Numbered from the stretch's first letter, positions 27,007 to 37,713 are shown. The stretch: DNA of 64,000 nucleotides from Anaerolineae bacterium (GCA_011174825.1 DUEZ01000079.1:33466-97465); one strand, 5' to 3'. Notes: generated from the sequence alone by a model not told the origin. A program made the numbers and translations.

Positions 27007-28703
27007 CGACCGCCTCCGGCGCAAGCACAGGCGCAACCAGCACATGCACAGGCACATGCGCAAACGCAACTGGAGCCACCACCACCACCGGATGACCAAC
27101 CACTTCTAGAGCGGGAGGGTGGAGGTGGAGGATTCGTAGTTTTCGTTACTCCGTTGGTGAAACCGATGACATTGGATACCATGTTCGAGGCTGCATTTTG
27201 CACCCCATTTACCATGGAGGCTGCAAATTCGGCTCCAGGCAGTGTCGGCAGGGAAACTCGAGGGCTAGGTGCACTTGGACCTCTACTCGGCGCTGTCGTT
27301 GTACGTGCAACTGGAGCGGATGATGGACTATAGCGCCCCCACCATATAGGAACGAAGACCGGTCCTGTTCGAAAGACCCTTCGAGTTCGATCATCGAAGT
27401 CACGATCGAGCATGGTCCATTCAAGACCTTCATCATAGAGTTTCGATCGTACCTCGGGTGTTTTGGCTTCTTCGACCTGTTGCCAAGCTTTCTTCATGAT
27501 CGCTTGGTAGTAATTCTTCGACTCTTTAAGGCTGAAGCCCTTCATCTTCTTTTGGACAGATTTCACCAAACTGACCATGACCTCCTGCAAAGCCCCTCTG
27601 CGTTTGCGGGGTTCTTCATCGATCATCGCCTTGAGGAAATCTTCCTCATAAGACCTCAGGCCTTCTGGCTGAGGGGTGATTCGTTCAATCTTCAATGGAT
27701 CTTCAGAGACGACCTGCGCGGCGTTCTTCTTGATCACCGAAAAGAGGATCATCGTCAGTACACGATCGAGGGGCGTTTCCAACAAGATCGCGGCTTCAAT
27801 TGCCGTTAATCCTCGCTTGATCCCATGGCCTTCAATCGCGAGCTTGGGAGGTAAGTACGCGAGCTTCCGGCTTCGATCGCTGTGAATTGCCAGGGCGATG
27901 AATCCAACGAAAGCGAGCAAGATCCCTCCGACGCAAAGGAAGCCAAAAAATGCCCCACTGAAGTCGCTCGGGCGACTGGGTTCAAAGAATTCCCCTTCAG
28001 GTACGGGTTCGCGGATCGAATCTGTGGTGACATATTTTCGAGGAAAGGATACTCCGAAGATATACTGCGTATAGGCGTTCGCTGAAGGGTTTCTCCAGGA
28101 ATAAATAATTCGCCCCTCTGAGTCGAAACCCGTTTCCGGTTCGTCTGGAAATCCTGCAGGTGCAGTGTGCCATCTTGGTTCCTCAGGTTGAACGCCTGGA
28201 GGAAGATGGAATACCACTGTTAAATCCGTTGTACCGAACACATTCTGCTTGTCGTACCAATGGGGTGAGAAGAGACCGCTGGCATAGTTCGAATCATCAT
28301 AATCATCAAATACGACACCTTCGACCCTGCCGATGGATGCTTTGAACTCACCAGTAGCGCCAGGTGGAATGGCATTGGACTCAAGTCCAAACTCGACACC
28401 AGGGCTGACAAACTCAGAGTGCGCTACGTGATCGATGGGTTGATCGTCGATCCAACCGTAGATGCTCGATAGATCGTACTCGTAATTGGGCATTCCGATG
28501 TCAATGAAATCCATTGGTGAAGCAGATCGGTCATTGGTAAATACCCTGATGTACTCTATCCGAATGCTGCCGTCTGACTCCCAAAAGACTTGGACATATT
28601 CCTCGTCCACGCTGAAGTAGTAGGTTTGAGCTCGGACAGGAAGAGCGGCTACGACAAGCAGAATGCCGAGGATGAGTAGAACCAGATATTTAAGGCGTTT
28701 CAT
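27003..28703 (-). CDS. DUF2207-like membrane protein with C-terminal Cys-Ala repeat tail
   Basis: A 566-residue protein. Signal peptide about 1-25 (LVLLILGILLVVAALPVRAQ); an extracytoplasmic beta-rich domain to about 240, DUF2207-like; one helix (FFGFLCVGGILLAFVGFIAL); then a long cytoplasmic region with a possible winged-helix segment (GLTAIEAAILLETPLDRVL) and a Lys-rich helix. The end is low complexity: Pro and Ser/Arg, then GWSSGGGGGSS, then C-V-(CA)4-G-(CA)3-GGG-R, with eight cysteines. With one membrane pass after a cleaved signal, the tail would face the cytoplasm. I chose the ATG at 28703 (GGAG six bases upstream) over one four codons earlier. Its stop overlaps the radical SAM start. 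Confidence 0.85.
   Translation of the reverse strand: MKRLKYLVLLILGILLVVAALPVRAQTYYFSVDEEYVQVFWESDGSIRIEYIRVFTNDRSASPMDFIDIGMPNYEYDLSSIYGWIDDQPIDHVAHSEFVSPGVEFGLESNAIPPGATGEFKASIGRVEGVVFDDYDDSNYASGLFSPHWYDKQNVFGTTDLTVVFHLPPGVQPEEPRWHTAPAGFPDEPETGFDSEGRIIYSWRNPSANAYTQYIFGVSFPRKYVTTDSIREPVPEGEFFEPSRPSDFSGAFFGFLCVGGILLAFVGFIALAIHSDRSRKLAYLPPKLAIEGHGIKRGLTAIEAAILLETPLDRVLTMILFSVIKKNAAQVVSEDPLKIERITPQPEGLRSYEEDFLKAMIDEEPRKRRGALQEVMVSLVKSVQKKMKGFSLKESKNYYQAIMKKAWQQVEEAKTPEVRSKLYDEGLEWTMLDRDFDDRTRRVFRTGPVFVPIWWGRYSPSSAPVARTTTAPSRGPSAPSPRVSLPTLPGAEFAASMVNGVQNAASNMVSNVIGFTNGVTKTTNPPPPPSRSRSGWSSGGGGGSSCVCACACACAGCACACAGGGR
27006..27068 (-). other. Coding stretch for the Cys-Ala repeat tail
   Basis: These 21 codons encode C-V-(CA)4-G-(CA)3-GGG-R directly before the stop. 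The dinucleotide-like GCATGC/GCACAG pattern makes the DNA itself repetitive, and the radical SAM gene's ribosome site (GGAGG) is built into the final Gly codons. Confidence 0.9.
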
Positions 28704-28751
28704 ACCATACTCCATGTTTGCGTGTGATGGAGAGAGATTGAACTCATAGCT

Positions 28752-29111
28752 TTACCATTTTGGCTCTTCAGTTAATTGATACGATGTATTGCAATACGGA
28801 CAGGAGACGACGGGGGCTCCAGCGACCATCTTGACATTGTCCGGTGAGAGGGAGCCACCGCAATTTCGGCAGGACAAGGTTTCGAGATCAATATCGCCGG
28901 ATAGCTCGATTCTTTGCACGAGTTCGGCAGCTTCTCGTTTGGCTTGCCGTCCTGCGAGCCAGATCAATCCAAAACCGATGCCTACGCTGATGACCCCGAT
29001 GATCAACCAGGAGGTTTGACCTGTGGGAGAAAAAGTTGCGTAGATGAACAACACACCAAAGAAGATCAGAATTGCTGCAGCAATATACGAGATTATACGT
29101 ACAGCGGACAT
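28752..29111 (-). CDS. Small two-helix membrane protein with zinc-ribbon tail
   Basis: A 119-residue protein. Two membrane helices (about 5-27 and 34-53) are followed by a charged helix and a zinc-ribbon with CRNCGG at about 83-88 and CPYCNT near 105-110. No catalytic motif is visible. It is first in the minus-strand run, 49 bases upstream of the tail protein, and may belong to the same operon as a membrane or recruitment partner. That link is by position only. Confidence 0.75.
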   Translation of the reverse strand: MSAVRIISYIAAAILIFFGVLFIYATFSPTGQTSWLIIGVISVGIGFGLIWLAGRQAKREAAELVQRIELSGDIDLETLSCRNCGGSLSPDNVKMVAGAPVVSCPYCNTSYQLTEEPKW

Positions 29112-29683
29112 AACACCTCCAGGGTTTTCGGTATCACTTCACAGTCTAGCAAATCCTTGTCATATGGGCAATATTTCAAAGCTGTCCCGCCTCCGTTCAT
29201 TCAAGTCCATCTATGAATTGCTAAACATCAAATAGTACATGATATCAACGTTACCATAAGACCAGTGGCGACAAACAACATGACAATCAGGTGACAATAA
29301 GCCTCCGATATGATTTATCCCATATTACGCTACATCAATATTCTTATGGTAGGGGCAATTCATGAATTGGACCTACCTCACAAACAGGATATAGGGGCGG
29401 GGTTACCCCGCCCCTACTGGAATTAGAGCACATCCTAATACGTCGTAGGGACGGTTCGCGAACCGCCCCTACATGATTGGCGGGTTTTATTCTGATTTAG
29501 GTGTGGATTAGAAACGCTAAGGGAGTAGGGGCAACTGGCCAGTCGCTTTTACGTCGAGCTTAATGACTCAGAACAGCCAGTTCTCCACCTCCAATGGAAT
29601 CCTCTGTACTTTTTCTAATCCTTGACGCTGTGTGTGGGTGGGCTAGAATTGGAGATTGAGCACGATCATATGAGTTCACCAGT
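29112..29683. repeat. Intergenic region with four GTAGGGGC-type palindromes
   Basis: This 572-base gap separates divergent genes and has no supportable frame. It holds four short elements of one family: 29349-29377 (GTAGGGGCAATTCATGAATT, with a decayed right arm), 29392-29417 (arms TAGGGGCGGGGT and ACCCCGCCCCTA), 29445-29472 (arms GTAGGGACGGTTCG and CGAACCGCCCCTAC) and 29524-29545 (GTAGGGGCAACTGGCCAGT, partial). The outer arms GTAGGGGC/GCCCCTAC are shared while the centres differ. Another copy lies at 50208-50234. Promoters for the flanking genes should also be here but none is clear. Confidence 0.8.
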
Positions 29684-30385
29684 ATGAATGAGGATAAAAT
29701 CCTGGCCTTGATACCGGCCTGGAACGAAGAGGCATTTATTCGACCGGTAATCGAGGCGGCGCGTGCGCACCTGCCCGTTCTCGTTGTCGACGATGGTTCG
29801 CAAGATCGAACCCCTGAGCTTGCTGCCTCAGTTGGAGCGGAGGTCGTTCGGCATGAGGAGAACAAGGGGAAGGGCCAAGCGCTAATCACGGGCTTCAAGT
29901 GGACTTTGGCCCAAGGATTCGACGCTGTCGTTACTTTAGATGCGGACGGTCAGCATGATCCAGCAGAAATTCCCATATTTATATCTGCTTATCAGAATAA
30001 CGCCGGTGAGCTTATCATCGGGAGAAGAGACTTTCGACAGATGCCATTTCCTAACCGTTATGCAAATCCAATCGGCTCGTGGTTACTCTCTTTAGCACTC
30101 AAACAACGTATTTACGACAACCAATGTGGGTATCGTTGTCACACTCGCAAATTGTTAGAATCCCTCGATCTTAAAACAACTGGATTTGAACTAGAAGTCG
30201 AGGTGGTCATGCAAACGGTGTGCCTTGAGATGACGATCGGATGGGTGCCTATTCGAACCATTTATGGTACCGGGAAGATAAGCTACTTCCATCCTCTCCA
30301 CGACACGCTTGGTTTCTTGAAAATGGTTTGGTACGCTTATCAATATCGGCGCAGGTTTCTCAGACGGTATCAAGGTTCATCCTGA
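29684..30385 (+). CDS. Glycosyltransferase family 2 (dolichol-phosphate-mannose-synthase-like)
   Basis: A 233-residue GT-A fold enzyme. ALIPAWNEE at the N-terminus and VVDDGSQDRTPELA bind the nucleotide sugar, the metal-binding acidic motif is in LDADGQHDP, and GYRCHTRKLLE follows. There are no clear membrane helices, so it is cytoplasmic or peripheral. Relatives transfer sugars to polyprenyl phosphate or to lipids. The next gene, a lipid acyltransferase 57 bases on, suggests a shared role in cell-envelope lipids, but acceptor and donor cannot be deduced. The start lacks a clear ribosome site. Confidence 0.88.
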   Translation: MNEDKILALIPAWNEEAFIRPVIEAARAHLPVLVVDDGSQDRTPELAASVGAEVVRHEENKGKGQALITGFKWTLAQGFDAVVTLDADGQHDPAEIPIFISAYQNNAGELIIGRRDFRQMPFPNRYANPIGSWLLSLALKQRIYDNQCGYRCHTRKLLESLDLKTTGFELEVEVVMQTVCLEMTIGWVPIRTIYGTGKISYFHPLHDTLGFLKMVWYAYQYRRRFLRRYQGSS

Positions 30386-30442
30386 TTGAGATTTTAAGAA
30401 CTCAAGGTAAAAAGGATGTGTCCGAGCTATTAAAGGAGTGAT

Positions 30443-31354
30443 ATGGATCTCATATCTTTCATCAACAGTAGCCTGGGACCGAGGCTTGGTCTTTTCATCG
30501 CGCGATATATCAGCCGGAAGCAAGCTTATCGGCTCGCAGACTGGATGACGGGACTTGTTGTAAAGCGAGAAGATTCATGGTTGATCAAGGGAGTTCGTGC
30601 TAATCAATCTGTCGTGCATGGGATACCATTCGAATCCCCAGAGCTTGATCAGGCGGTATATGAGGTGATCCGCAACACTGCGCGTGGTTATGCTGATTGG
30701 TACCGTGCGGTTGCCGGTGGACCAGAGGTTTTAGAGAGGAGCCTCGGTATTGCTGATGAACTCAAAGAGCGAGTGTTCCAATCGGTTCGCGAAAAGCATG
30801 GTGTCTTATTCGTTGGGCCACATATGAGCAGTTTTAATGTCATGTTGCTTGCGATCGGTGTGATGGGACATCCAGTGCAAGCCCTCTCGTATCCAGATGT
30901 AAGGGGTTCTTACATTGTCGACAATGAAGTGCGGAAGAAATTCGGGGTCAATATTACACCCATATCATTCCAGGCTCTGCGTGAAGCGATCCACCGGTTG
31001 CGAGATTACGGTTTTGTGATGACCGGCGTTGATAGGCCTGACGTCGGCGGGGAACCACTGACCTTCTTCAACCGCAAGGTAGTCCTCCCTATCGGTCATG
31101 CACGATTGGCGATTCGGACGGGGGCTAATGTTCTCGTTGGCAGAGTTGAAGATGAGGGGAATGGCTACTATCGGGGGCATTGCGAAGAATTCATCGAGCC
31201 GGAATTGACAGGGGATGAAGACGAAGATGTGCTGTCACTCGCACAACGAATCATCAAGGTGTGCGAAAATCTGATCCGAGCGAGTCCATCAGAATGGTTG
31301 ATGTTCCACACAGTTTGGCCCGATGCCTTGCCGTCTCAAAGTGAACCACAATAA
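30443..31354 (+). CDS. LpxL/PatA-like lipid acyltransferase
   Basis: A 303-residue protein of the lysophospholipid acyltransferase (HtrB/LpxL) family. The catalytic block is VLFVGPHMSSFNVMLLAIG at about 124-142, where the histidine is retained but the usual acidic partner of HX4D/E is Asn (HMSSFN). Further motifs: DRPDVGGEPLTFFNRKVVLP and PSEWLMFHTVWP near the end. It has an AAAGGAG site before the ATG. Members acylate lipid A, phosphatidylinositol mannosides or similar glycolipids. In a Chloroflexota-type cell without lipid A, a glycolipid acyltransferase working with the neighbouring glycosyltransferase is more likely. Confidence 0.8.
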   Translation: MDLISFINSSLGPRLGLFIARYISRKQAYRLADWMTGLVVKREDSWLIKGVRANQSVVHGIPFESPELDQAVYEVIRNTARGYADWYRAVAGGPEVLERSLGIADELKERVFQSVREKHGVLFVGPHMSSFNVMLLAIGVMGHPVQALSYPDVRGSYIVDNEVRKKFGVNITPISFQALREAIHRLRDYGFVMTGVDRPDVGGEPLTFFNRKVVLPIGHARLAIRTGANVLVGRVEDEGNGYYRGHCEEFIEPELTGDEDEDVLSLAQRIIKVCENLIRASPSEWLMFHTVWPDALPSQSEPQ

Positions 31355-33406
<2,052 letters not shown>

Positions 33407-33601
33407 AACTAAGGACAAATCTGAACGCACAAAGCATGAGTCGACATCATGGTTGAAAGTTGTCACCACAGGAGGAACATGCTTTTGTGCTTGTTTCGTT
33501 TTCTCTGATCATTAGGCGAAGGTGGAGATTTTTTCCCTCATCACTTCACACAAGGTTGGGGGGATGACTTAGGCAGCACAGGGACCAACATTGGAGAACC
33601 G

Positions 33602-34792
33602 ATGCGTCAGATTAGACTGAAGTCGGGAAGGGAACGATCGGTTCTCAGGCGCCATCCTTGGATCTTCTCTGGGGCCATTGAGGAGATTGAAGGGGAACCG
33701 GGGATCGGCGAAACGGTGGAGGTCTTTTCTCATGATCATCAATGGCTAGCACGAGGGGCATACTCACCAAACTCGCAAATCCGAGCTCGAATCTGGACCT
33801 GGGATCCGGATGAACCCATTGATGCTGACTTCTTCCGACGTCGCTTAGATCGCTCCATAGATGCCCGCCGTCAACTTGCTCGTACATTGGAGGTGACCGC
33901 TTATCGAGAGGTACACGCAGAATCTGACGGTCTTCCTGGGGTGATCCTCGATCGCTACAACGATAACTTCATTCTGCAACTACTAAGCGCTGGCGCAGAG
34001 CATTGGCGGGAGGTGATCGTTGCGTACCTCAAGCGAAGGAAAGATTGTGCAGGGATCTACGAGCGATCCGATGTAGACGTTCGTCAACTGGAAGGATTGC
34101 CCTCTCGACGGGGCTATTTATCAGGGGAAGGATCGAACGAGGCCTTGATCATCTCTGAGTATAAGCTGCGATACAAGGTTGATATCCATCAGGGTCAGAA
34201 GACAGGCTTCTACCTCGATCAACGGGAGAATCGGCGGCTGCTTCGGGAATGGATTCAAGGAGGAGAAGTCCTAGACTGTTTTGCGTACACGGGTGGGTTT
34301 ACCGTATCTGCATTAGCAGCAGGGGCGGACGCAGTTCTCTCCATCGACACATCTTCCTCTGCATTGGCGTTGGCATCTGAGAACGTTATTCTGAATGATC
34401 TTCCTCATGACCGCTGTGAATGGATTGAGTCTGATGTTTTCGCGGAATTACGGGCGCTCCGAGACCAGGGGCGGACTTTTGATGCGGTGATATTAGATCC
34501 GCCACGTTTTGCTCGAAGAGCATCCCATGTCCAGCGTGCCTCACGGGGCTACAAAGACATCAACCTTCTTGCGTTCAAGTTGCTTCGCCCAGGAGGCCTG
34601 TTGTTCACGTATTCCTGTTCAGGCGCCGTGGATATGGGTTTGTTTCAGAAGATCGTCGCCGGTGCGGCGTTGGATGCGAGGGTGGAGGCTGCGATCGTTG
34701 CTTGGCTCGGTCAGCCCTCCGATCACCCAGTTGCGTTGAGCTTTCCAGAGGGCAGGTACCTAAAGGGATTGGTATGTCAGGTTGCGTCCTAG
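33602..34792 (+). CDS. rlmI: RlmI-like 23S rRNA m5C methyltransferase
   Basis: A 396-residue SAM-dependent rRNA methyltransferase. An N-terminal PUA domain (about 1-75) is followed by a linker and a Rossmann methyltransferase. Motifs: KTGFYLDQRENRR, then the SAM loop VLDCFAYTGGFTVSALAAGA at about 222-241, and the catalytic DAVILDPPRFARR (motif IV). The nearby SYSCSGAV supplies the cysteine of m5C enzymes. RlmI methylates C1962 of 23S rRNA in E. coli; target identity here is by family. GGAG lies 6 bases upstream of the ATG. Its 3' end has a decayed copy 1.5 kb downstream. Confidence 0.9.
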   Translation: MRQIRLKSGRERSVLRRHPWIFSGAIEEIEGEPGIGETVEVFSHDHQWLARGAYSPNSQIRARIWTWDPDEPIDADFFRRRLDRSIDARRQLARTLEVTAYREVHAESDGLPGVILDRYNDNFILQLLSAGAEHWREVIVAYLKRRKDCAGIYERSDVDVRQLEGLPSRRGYLSGEGSNEALIISEYKLRYKVDIHQGQKTGFYLDQRENRRLLREWIQGGEVLDCFAYTGGFTVSALAAGADAVLSIDTSSSALALASENVILNDLPHDRCEWIESDVFAELRALRDQGRTFDAVILDPPRFARRASHVQRASRGYKDINLLAFKLLRPGGLLFTYSCSGAVDMGLFQKIVAGAALDARVEAAIVAWLGQPSDHPVALSFPEGRYLKGLVCQVAS

Positions 34793-34890
34793 GTGTTAAC
34801 GCGTGATTAGGTGAGATCGTCAACGAGATTAGGTGGGTAGATTCGGGGCTTAAGAACCAATACTCACACGGATTCGCATAGCCATATTTA
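34751..34890 (+). repeat. Duplicated segment, copy 1 (rlmI 3' end and downstream)
   Basis: Starts with GGCAGGTACCTAAA inside the last codons of the methyltransferase gene and ends at GCATAGCCATATTT. Copy 2 at 36305-36446 follows the same course with substitutions and small indels. The pair brackets the acyltransferase-3 gene. Confidence 0.7.
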
Positions 34891-35064
34891 TTATCGATGT
34901 TTATCAAGCATGAGCCTGGTTTATATCCATAAATACCGCGATGAGGATGTGTAAATTTGAGAATAATCAACACAATATTCGGATAAGCTACGAAAGATGA
35001 AATCATTCTTATCATCGAAGTTTGAACAGATGGAATCTCCAACCACTTTAAATCAGAGTAAGAG

Positions 35065-36207
35065 ATGCAGACTCAAACAAATGCGAAATCAGGATCAAGA
35101 CTCTTCTACCTGGATAATATTAGAATCTACCTAACCATCCTGGTGATCCTACAGCACGCTGCGATCTCATACGGTGGCACTGGAGATTGGGCGGTAAAAG
35201 ACCCTGCAGTGGATGAACTCAGTCCAATTTTCCTGACCTTTTTCAATGCTGTGAACCAATCCTATTTCATGTCTGCGTTCTTCCTCTTGGCCGGCTACTT
35301 CACACCTCGCTCGTTTGAAGGAAAAGGGGCAGGGTCCTTCTTAAAGGATCGTTTAATCCGTTTGGGGATTCCTATCATCATCTACAGCACATTGATTTTC
35401 AACCTTAATCAAGTACTGATTGAGGTGTGGATGCGAAAACAACCTTTTCAATGGATTCTTGCCTATCAAGCTGGTCATCTATGGTTCTTACTGGCGTTAT
35501 TGCTCTTCGCAGTGATTTATGTGATTTATCGGGCTGTGGTGGACCGAAACAAAACCAAACAGTACTTCCAATACTATTCAGACCGGTTCCCTCCCAATCG
35601 CGCGTTGATCCTCAGCATCGTATTCCTGATTGTGCTGACGTTCATTGTGCGGATCAGATTCTCCGTAGGCGAGTGGACCTATCCCGGGTTCCAGCTTGCC
35701 CATTCCGTCCACTACGCCTTCAGTTTTTTTGTGGGTATCCTGGCTTATCGTGGCGATTGGTTGAACCGATTGGATCGCGATCAAGCTCGACGCTGGGGTA
35801 TCGTCGCCTTGATTATGATGCCCCTCTTTTTTGTCGTGGCGATCCTCGGTGGAGCTCTGGAGGGAGGTGCTGCGTTTGAGAGATTCCTTGGCGGGTTACA
35901 CTGGCAGTCTCTTGGTTATACAACCTGGGAATCGATTTTACTAATCGCCATCCTAACCTTTTTACTCTACTTCTTTCGCGAACATGTTAACAGGACCAGC
36001 CCGTTGTTGCGTTCTATGGCGGCTAGCGTCTATACGGTTTACATCATTCATCAAACGGTGCTCTTCGTATTTAATATCCTGTTCTTAAGAGTAGACGTCC
36101 CGACCATCGTTAAATTCCCCATCGTTTCGCTGATCGCTGTGCCGTTGTGCTTTGGGCTAGCGGTATTGATTCGTAGGATTCCCTATGCCAAAAGCGTTCT
36201 TGGCTGA
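35065..36207 (+). CDS. Acyltransferase family 3 membrane protein
   Basis: A 380-residue protein with about ten membrane helices. It starts with the family hallmark RLFYLDNIRIYLTILVILQHA, quoted as LFYLDNIRIYLTILVILQH; the terminal His is the conserved active residue. Next come FFLLAGYFTPRSFEGKG, GHLWFLLALLLF and, near the C-terminus, the helix IIHQTVLFVF. Members (OpgC, OafA types) move acyl groups onto sugars at the membrane. The substrate is unknown. The gene sits alone between two copies of a duplicated segment that includes the rlmI 3' end, which hints at a past insertion or local duplication. Confidence 0.88.
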   Translation: MQTQTNAKSGSRLFYLDNIRIYLTILVILQHAAISYGGTGDWAVKDPAVDELSPIFLTFFNAVNQSYFMSAFFLLAGYFTPRSFEGKGAGSFLKDRLIRLGIPIIIYSTLIFNLNQVLIEVWMRKQPFQWILAYQAGHLWFLLALLLFAVIYVIYRAVVDRNKTKQYFQYYSDRFPPNRALILSIVFLIVLTFIVRIRFSVGEWTYPGFQLAHSVHYAFSFFVGILAYRGDWLNRLDRDQARRWGIVALIMMPLFFVVAILGGALEGGAAFERFLGGLHWQSLGYTTWESILLIAILTFLLYFFREHVNRTSPLLRSMAASVYTVYIIHQTVLFVFNILFLRVDVPTIVKFPIVSLIAVPLCFGLAVLIRRIPYAKSVLG

Positions 36208-36499
36208 CAGAGGAGGTGATGAAGCTCGTCGTTATCATTCGAATGAACTCGTTGCCTGGATTGGTCTGCTCTGCGATAACCCAATATCGTTTAATTCTTC
36301 ATAAGGCAGGTACCTAAAAGGACGGGTTTATCAGGTTGCAGTATAGGAATAAATGGGTGATGGGATGAGGTCTATAATGGGATGAACCGATTGGATTTGG
36401 GGGTGTAAAACGCAATATCCATCTTGGTGCGCATAGCCATATTTTAACTCATAAAATAGGAATTGAAGGAACCATCGATACCATTTAGGAGGATCGAAT
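36208..36499. other. Intergenic region holding a decayed copy of the rlmI 3' end
   Basis: 292 bases without a gene. From 36305 it is similar to the end of the RlmI-like gene and its downstream DNA (described in the repeat entries). The last bases hold the TAGGAGGAT ribosome site of the lipoprotein gene at 36500. Confidence 0.6.
36305..36446 (+). repeat. Duplicated segment, copy 2 (relic of rlmI 3' end)
   Basis: Reads GGCAGGTACCTAAAAGGACG, then TCAGGTTGCAGTATAGG, matching GGCAGGTACCTAAAGGGATT and TCAGGTTGCGTCCTAGG at the end of the methyltransferase gene. The matching runs on to GCATAGCCATATTT. It no longer codes. Confidence 0.7.
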
Positions 36500-36802
36500 A
36501 TGAAGAAGGTCATCATTCTGCTCGTGTGTGGACTCACTATTCTTCTCGTTGCCGGTTGTGCTGCCGGACCCAATGATATGGCAAATTCTCCCGATGAAGA
36601 AGGGAAGGTAGCCGGTTTCTGGCAAGGTCTTTGGCAAGGGATCATATCGCCAATAACTTTCATCATTTCACTCTTTTCCGATACGATACATATATATGAG
36701 GTTCACAACAACGGTGGGTGGTATAACTTTGGATTTCTTTTCGGTGCTTCCATCATCTTTGGAGGTGGAGGCGGCGGTGTGGCAAGACGACGTTGTAAAT
36801 AA
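36500..36802 (+). CDS. Small lipoprotein with Gly-rich C-terminus
   Basis: A 100-residue protein. The signal peptide ends in the lipobox LLVAGC (Cys at about residue 20), so the mature N-terminus is lipidated and outside the cytoplasmic membrane. A hydrophobic stretch (ISPITFIISLFS) is followed by NNGGWYNFGFLFGASIIFGG, a Gly run and the terminal RRRCK. Gly-rich followed by basic residues resembles small bacterial membrane proteins with a C-terminal hydrophobic/basic sorting-like end. No functional family is recognised. GGAGG lies 9 bases upstream of the ATG. Confidence 0.8.
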   Translation: MKKVIILLVCGLTILLVAGCAAGPNDMANSPDEEGKVAGFWQGLWQGIISPITFIISLFSDTIHIYEVHNNGGWYNFGFLFGASIIFGGGGGGVARRRCK

Positions 36803-36987
36803 TCTTTAATCCAATCTGACCACCAACTACCGCGCCTTGGGACAGGATTCTGGGAAAGACGTTCCCTGGACCCTGTTCGGTCAAGTGTGGCGAACGGTTA
36901 AACTAGGCCAAACGAGATCTTCTGATTGGTTTCGGCCCCATCGATGCTCTTTCTTGGATTATGTACGATGCTAAAAGGAGGAAAGCG

Positions 36988-37713
36988 ATGCTACCATTGA
37001 AGGATCTCAATCCTACCCGTCGAACACCAGTGATCACTTATGCCCTGATCGTGATCAATGTGCTGGTGTTCATTTGGGAGCAAACGATCCCCCTGAATGA
37101 ACTCGAAGGTATCTTCATGCGTCTTTCCGTTGTACCCACATTTGTTATCCAAGACCCACTCTCTCTCGATACCTTCTTGGATTTCATACGGAGCATGTTT
37201 TTTCATGGAGGCTGGGCGCATTTATTAGGCAACATGCTCTACTTGTGGCTTTTTGGGGATAATCTCGAAGATCGCATGGGTGTCGTACTATACCTGTTCC
37301 TCTATTTCCTGGGAGGGGTCGTCGCAATTTTCGCTCAGATCATCGTCGACCCCAACTCTCTTGTCCCGATGATCGGGGCTAGCGGTGCGATTGCGGGCGT
37401 TCTTGGCGGCTACTTGATCCTCTTTCCCGGTGTACGGGTGAGAGGGATCATCCCGTTAGGGCTGTTTGCTAGGACCGCAGAATGGCCGGCGTGGGCGGTG
37501 CTGGGCTTGTGGTTCGTCCTGCAGCTGTTCAATGGCGTAGTAGCACTCGGTGTGCAGACAGGCACGACGGGTGGTGTTGCGTTCTTTGCCCATATTGGAG
37601 GGTTTATCACCGGTTTAGCACTGACCTGGATTTTCATGAAACTCGTCCCTCAACCGCCGGTTGAAGATAGACGCGAAATACTCTATGATCGAGCCCAACG
37701 CTATCGATTTTAA
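36988..37713 (+). CDS. Rhomboid-family intramembrane serine protease
   Basis: A 241-residue polytopic protein with six or seven helices. The catalytic serine is in GASGAIAGVLGGYL (about residue 130) and the catalytic histidine in FAHIGGFITGL near 205. FFHGGWAHLLGNMLYLWLFG supplies the conserved His-Asn region. It cleaves membrane proteins within the bilayer; substrates are unknown. I chose the ATG at 36988 because a full AAAGGAGG site lies before it. The open frame begins nine codons earlier. It is followed closely by the lipoprotein-like sulfatase-modifying-factor protein. Confidence 0.93.
   Translation: MLPLKDLNPTRRTPVITYALIVINVLVFIWEQTIPLNELEGIFMRLSVVPTFVIQDPLSLDTFLDFIRSMFFHGGWAHLLGNMLYLWLFGDNLEDRMGVVLYLFLYFLGGVVAIFAQIIVDPNSLVPMIGASGAIAGVLGGYLILFPGVRVRGIIPLGLFARTAEWPAWAVLGLWFVLQLFNGVVALGVQTGTTGGVAFFAHIGGFITGLALTWIFMKLVPQPPVEDRREILYDRAQRYRF

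Noticed and set aside
27007..27099. N-terminal extension of the radical SAM gene, rich in Trp, Arg and Cys
   Set aside because: It is the alternate reading frame of the Cys-Ala tail of the upstream gene. A GTG with a GGAGG site and a 4-base stop overlap at 27006 explains the start better.
36500..36802. Radical SAM substrate similar to the Cys-Ala tail
   Set aside because: It has one terminal cysteine only and no radical SAM gene nearby.
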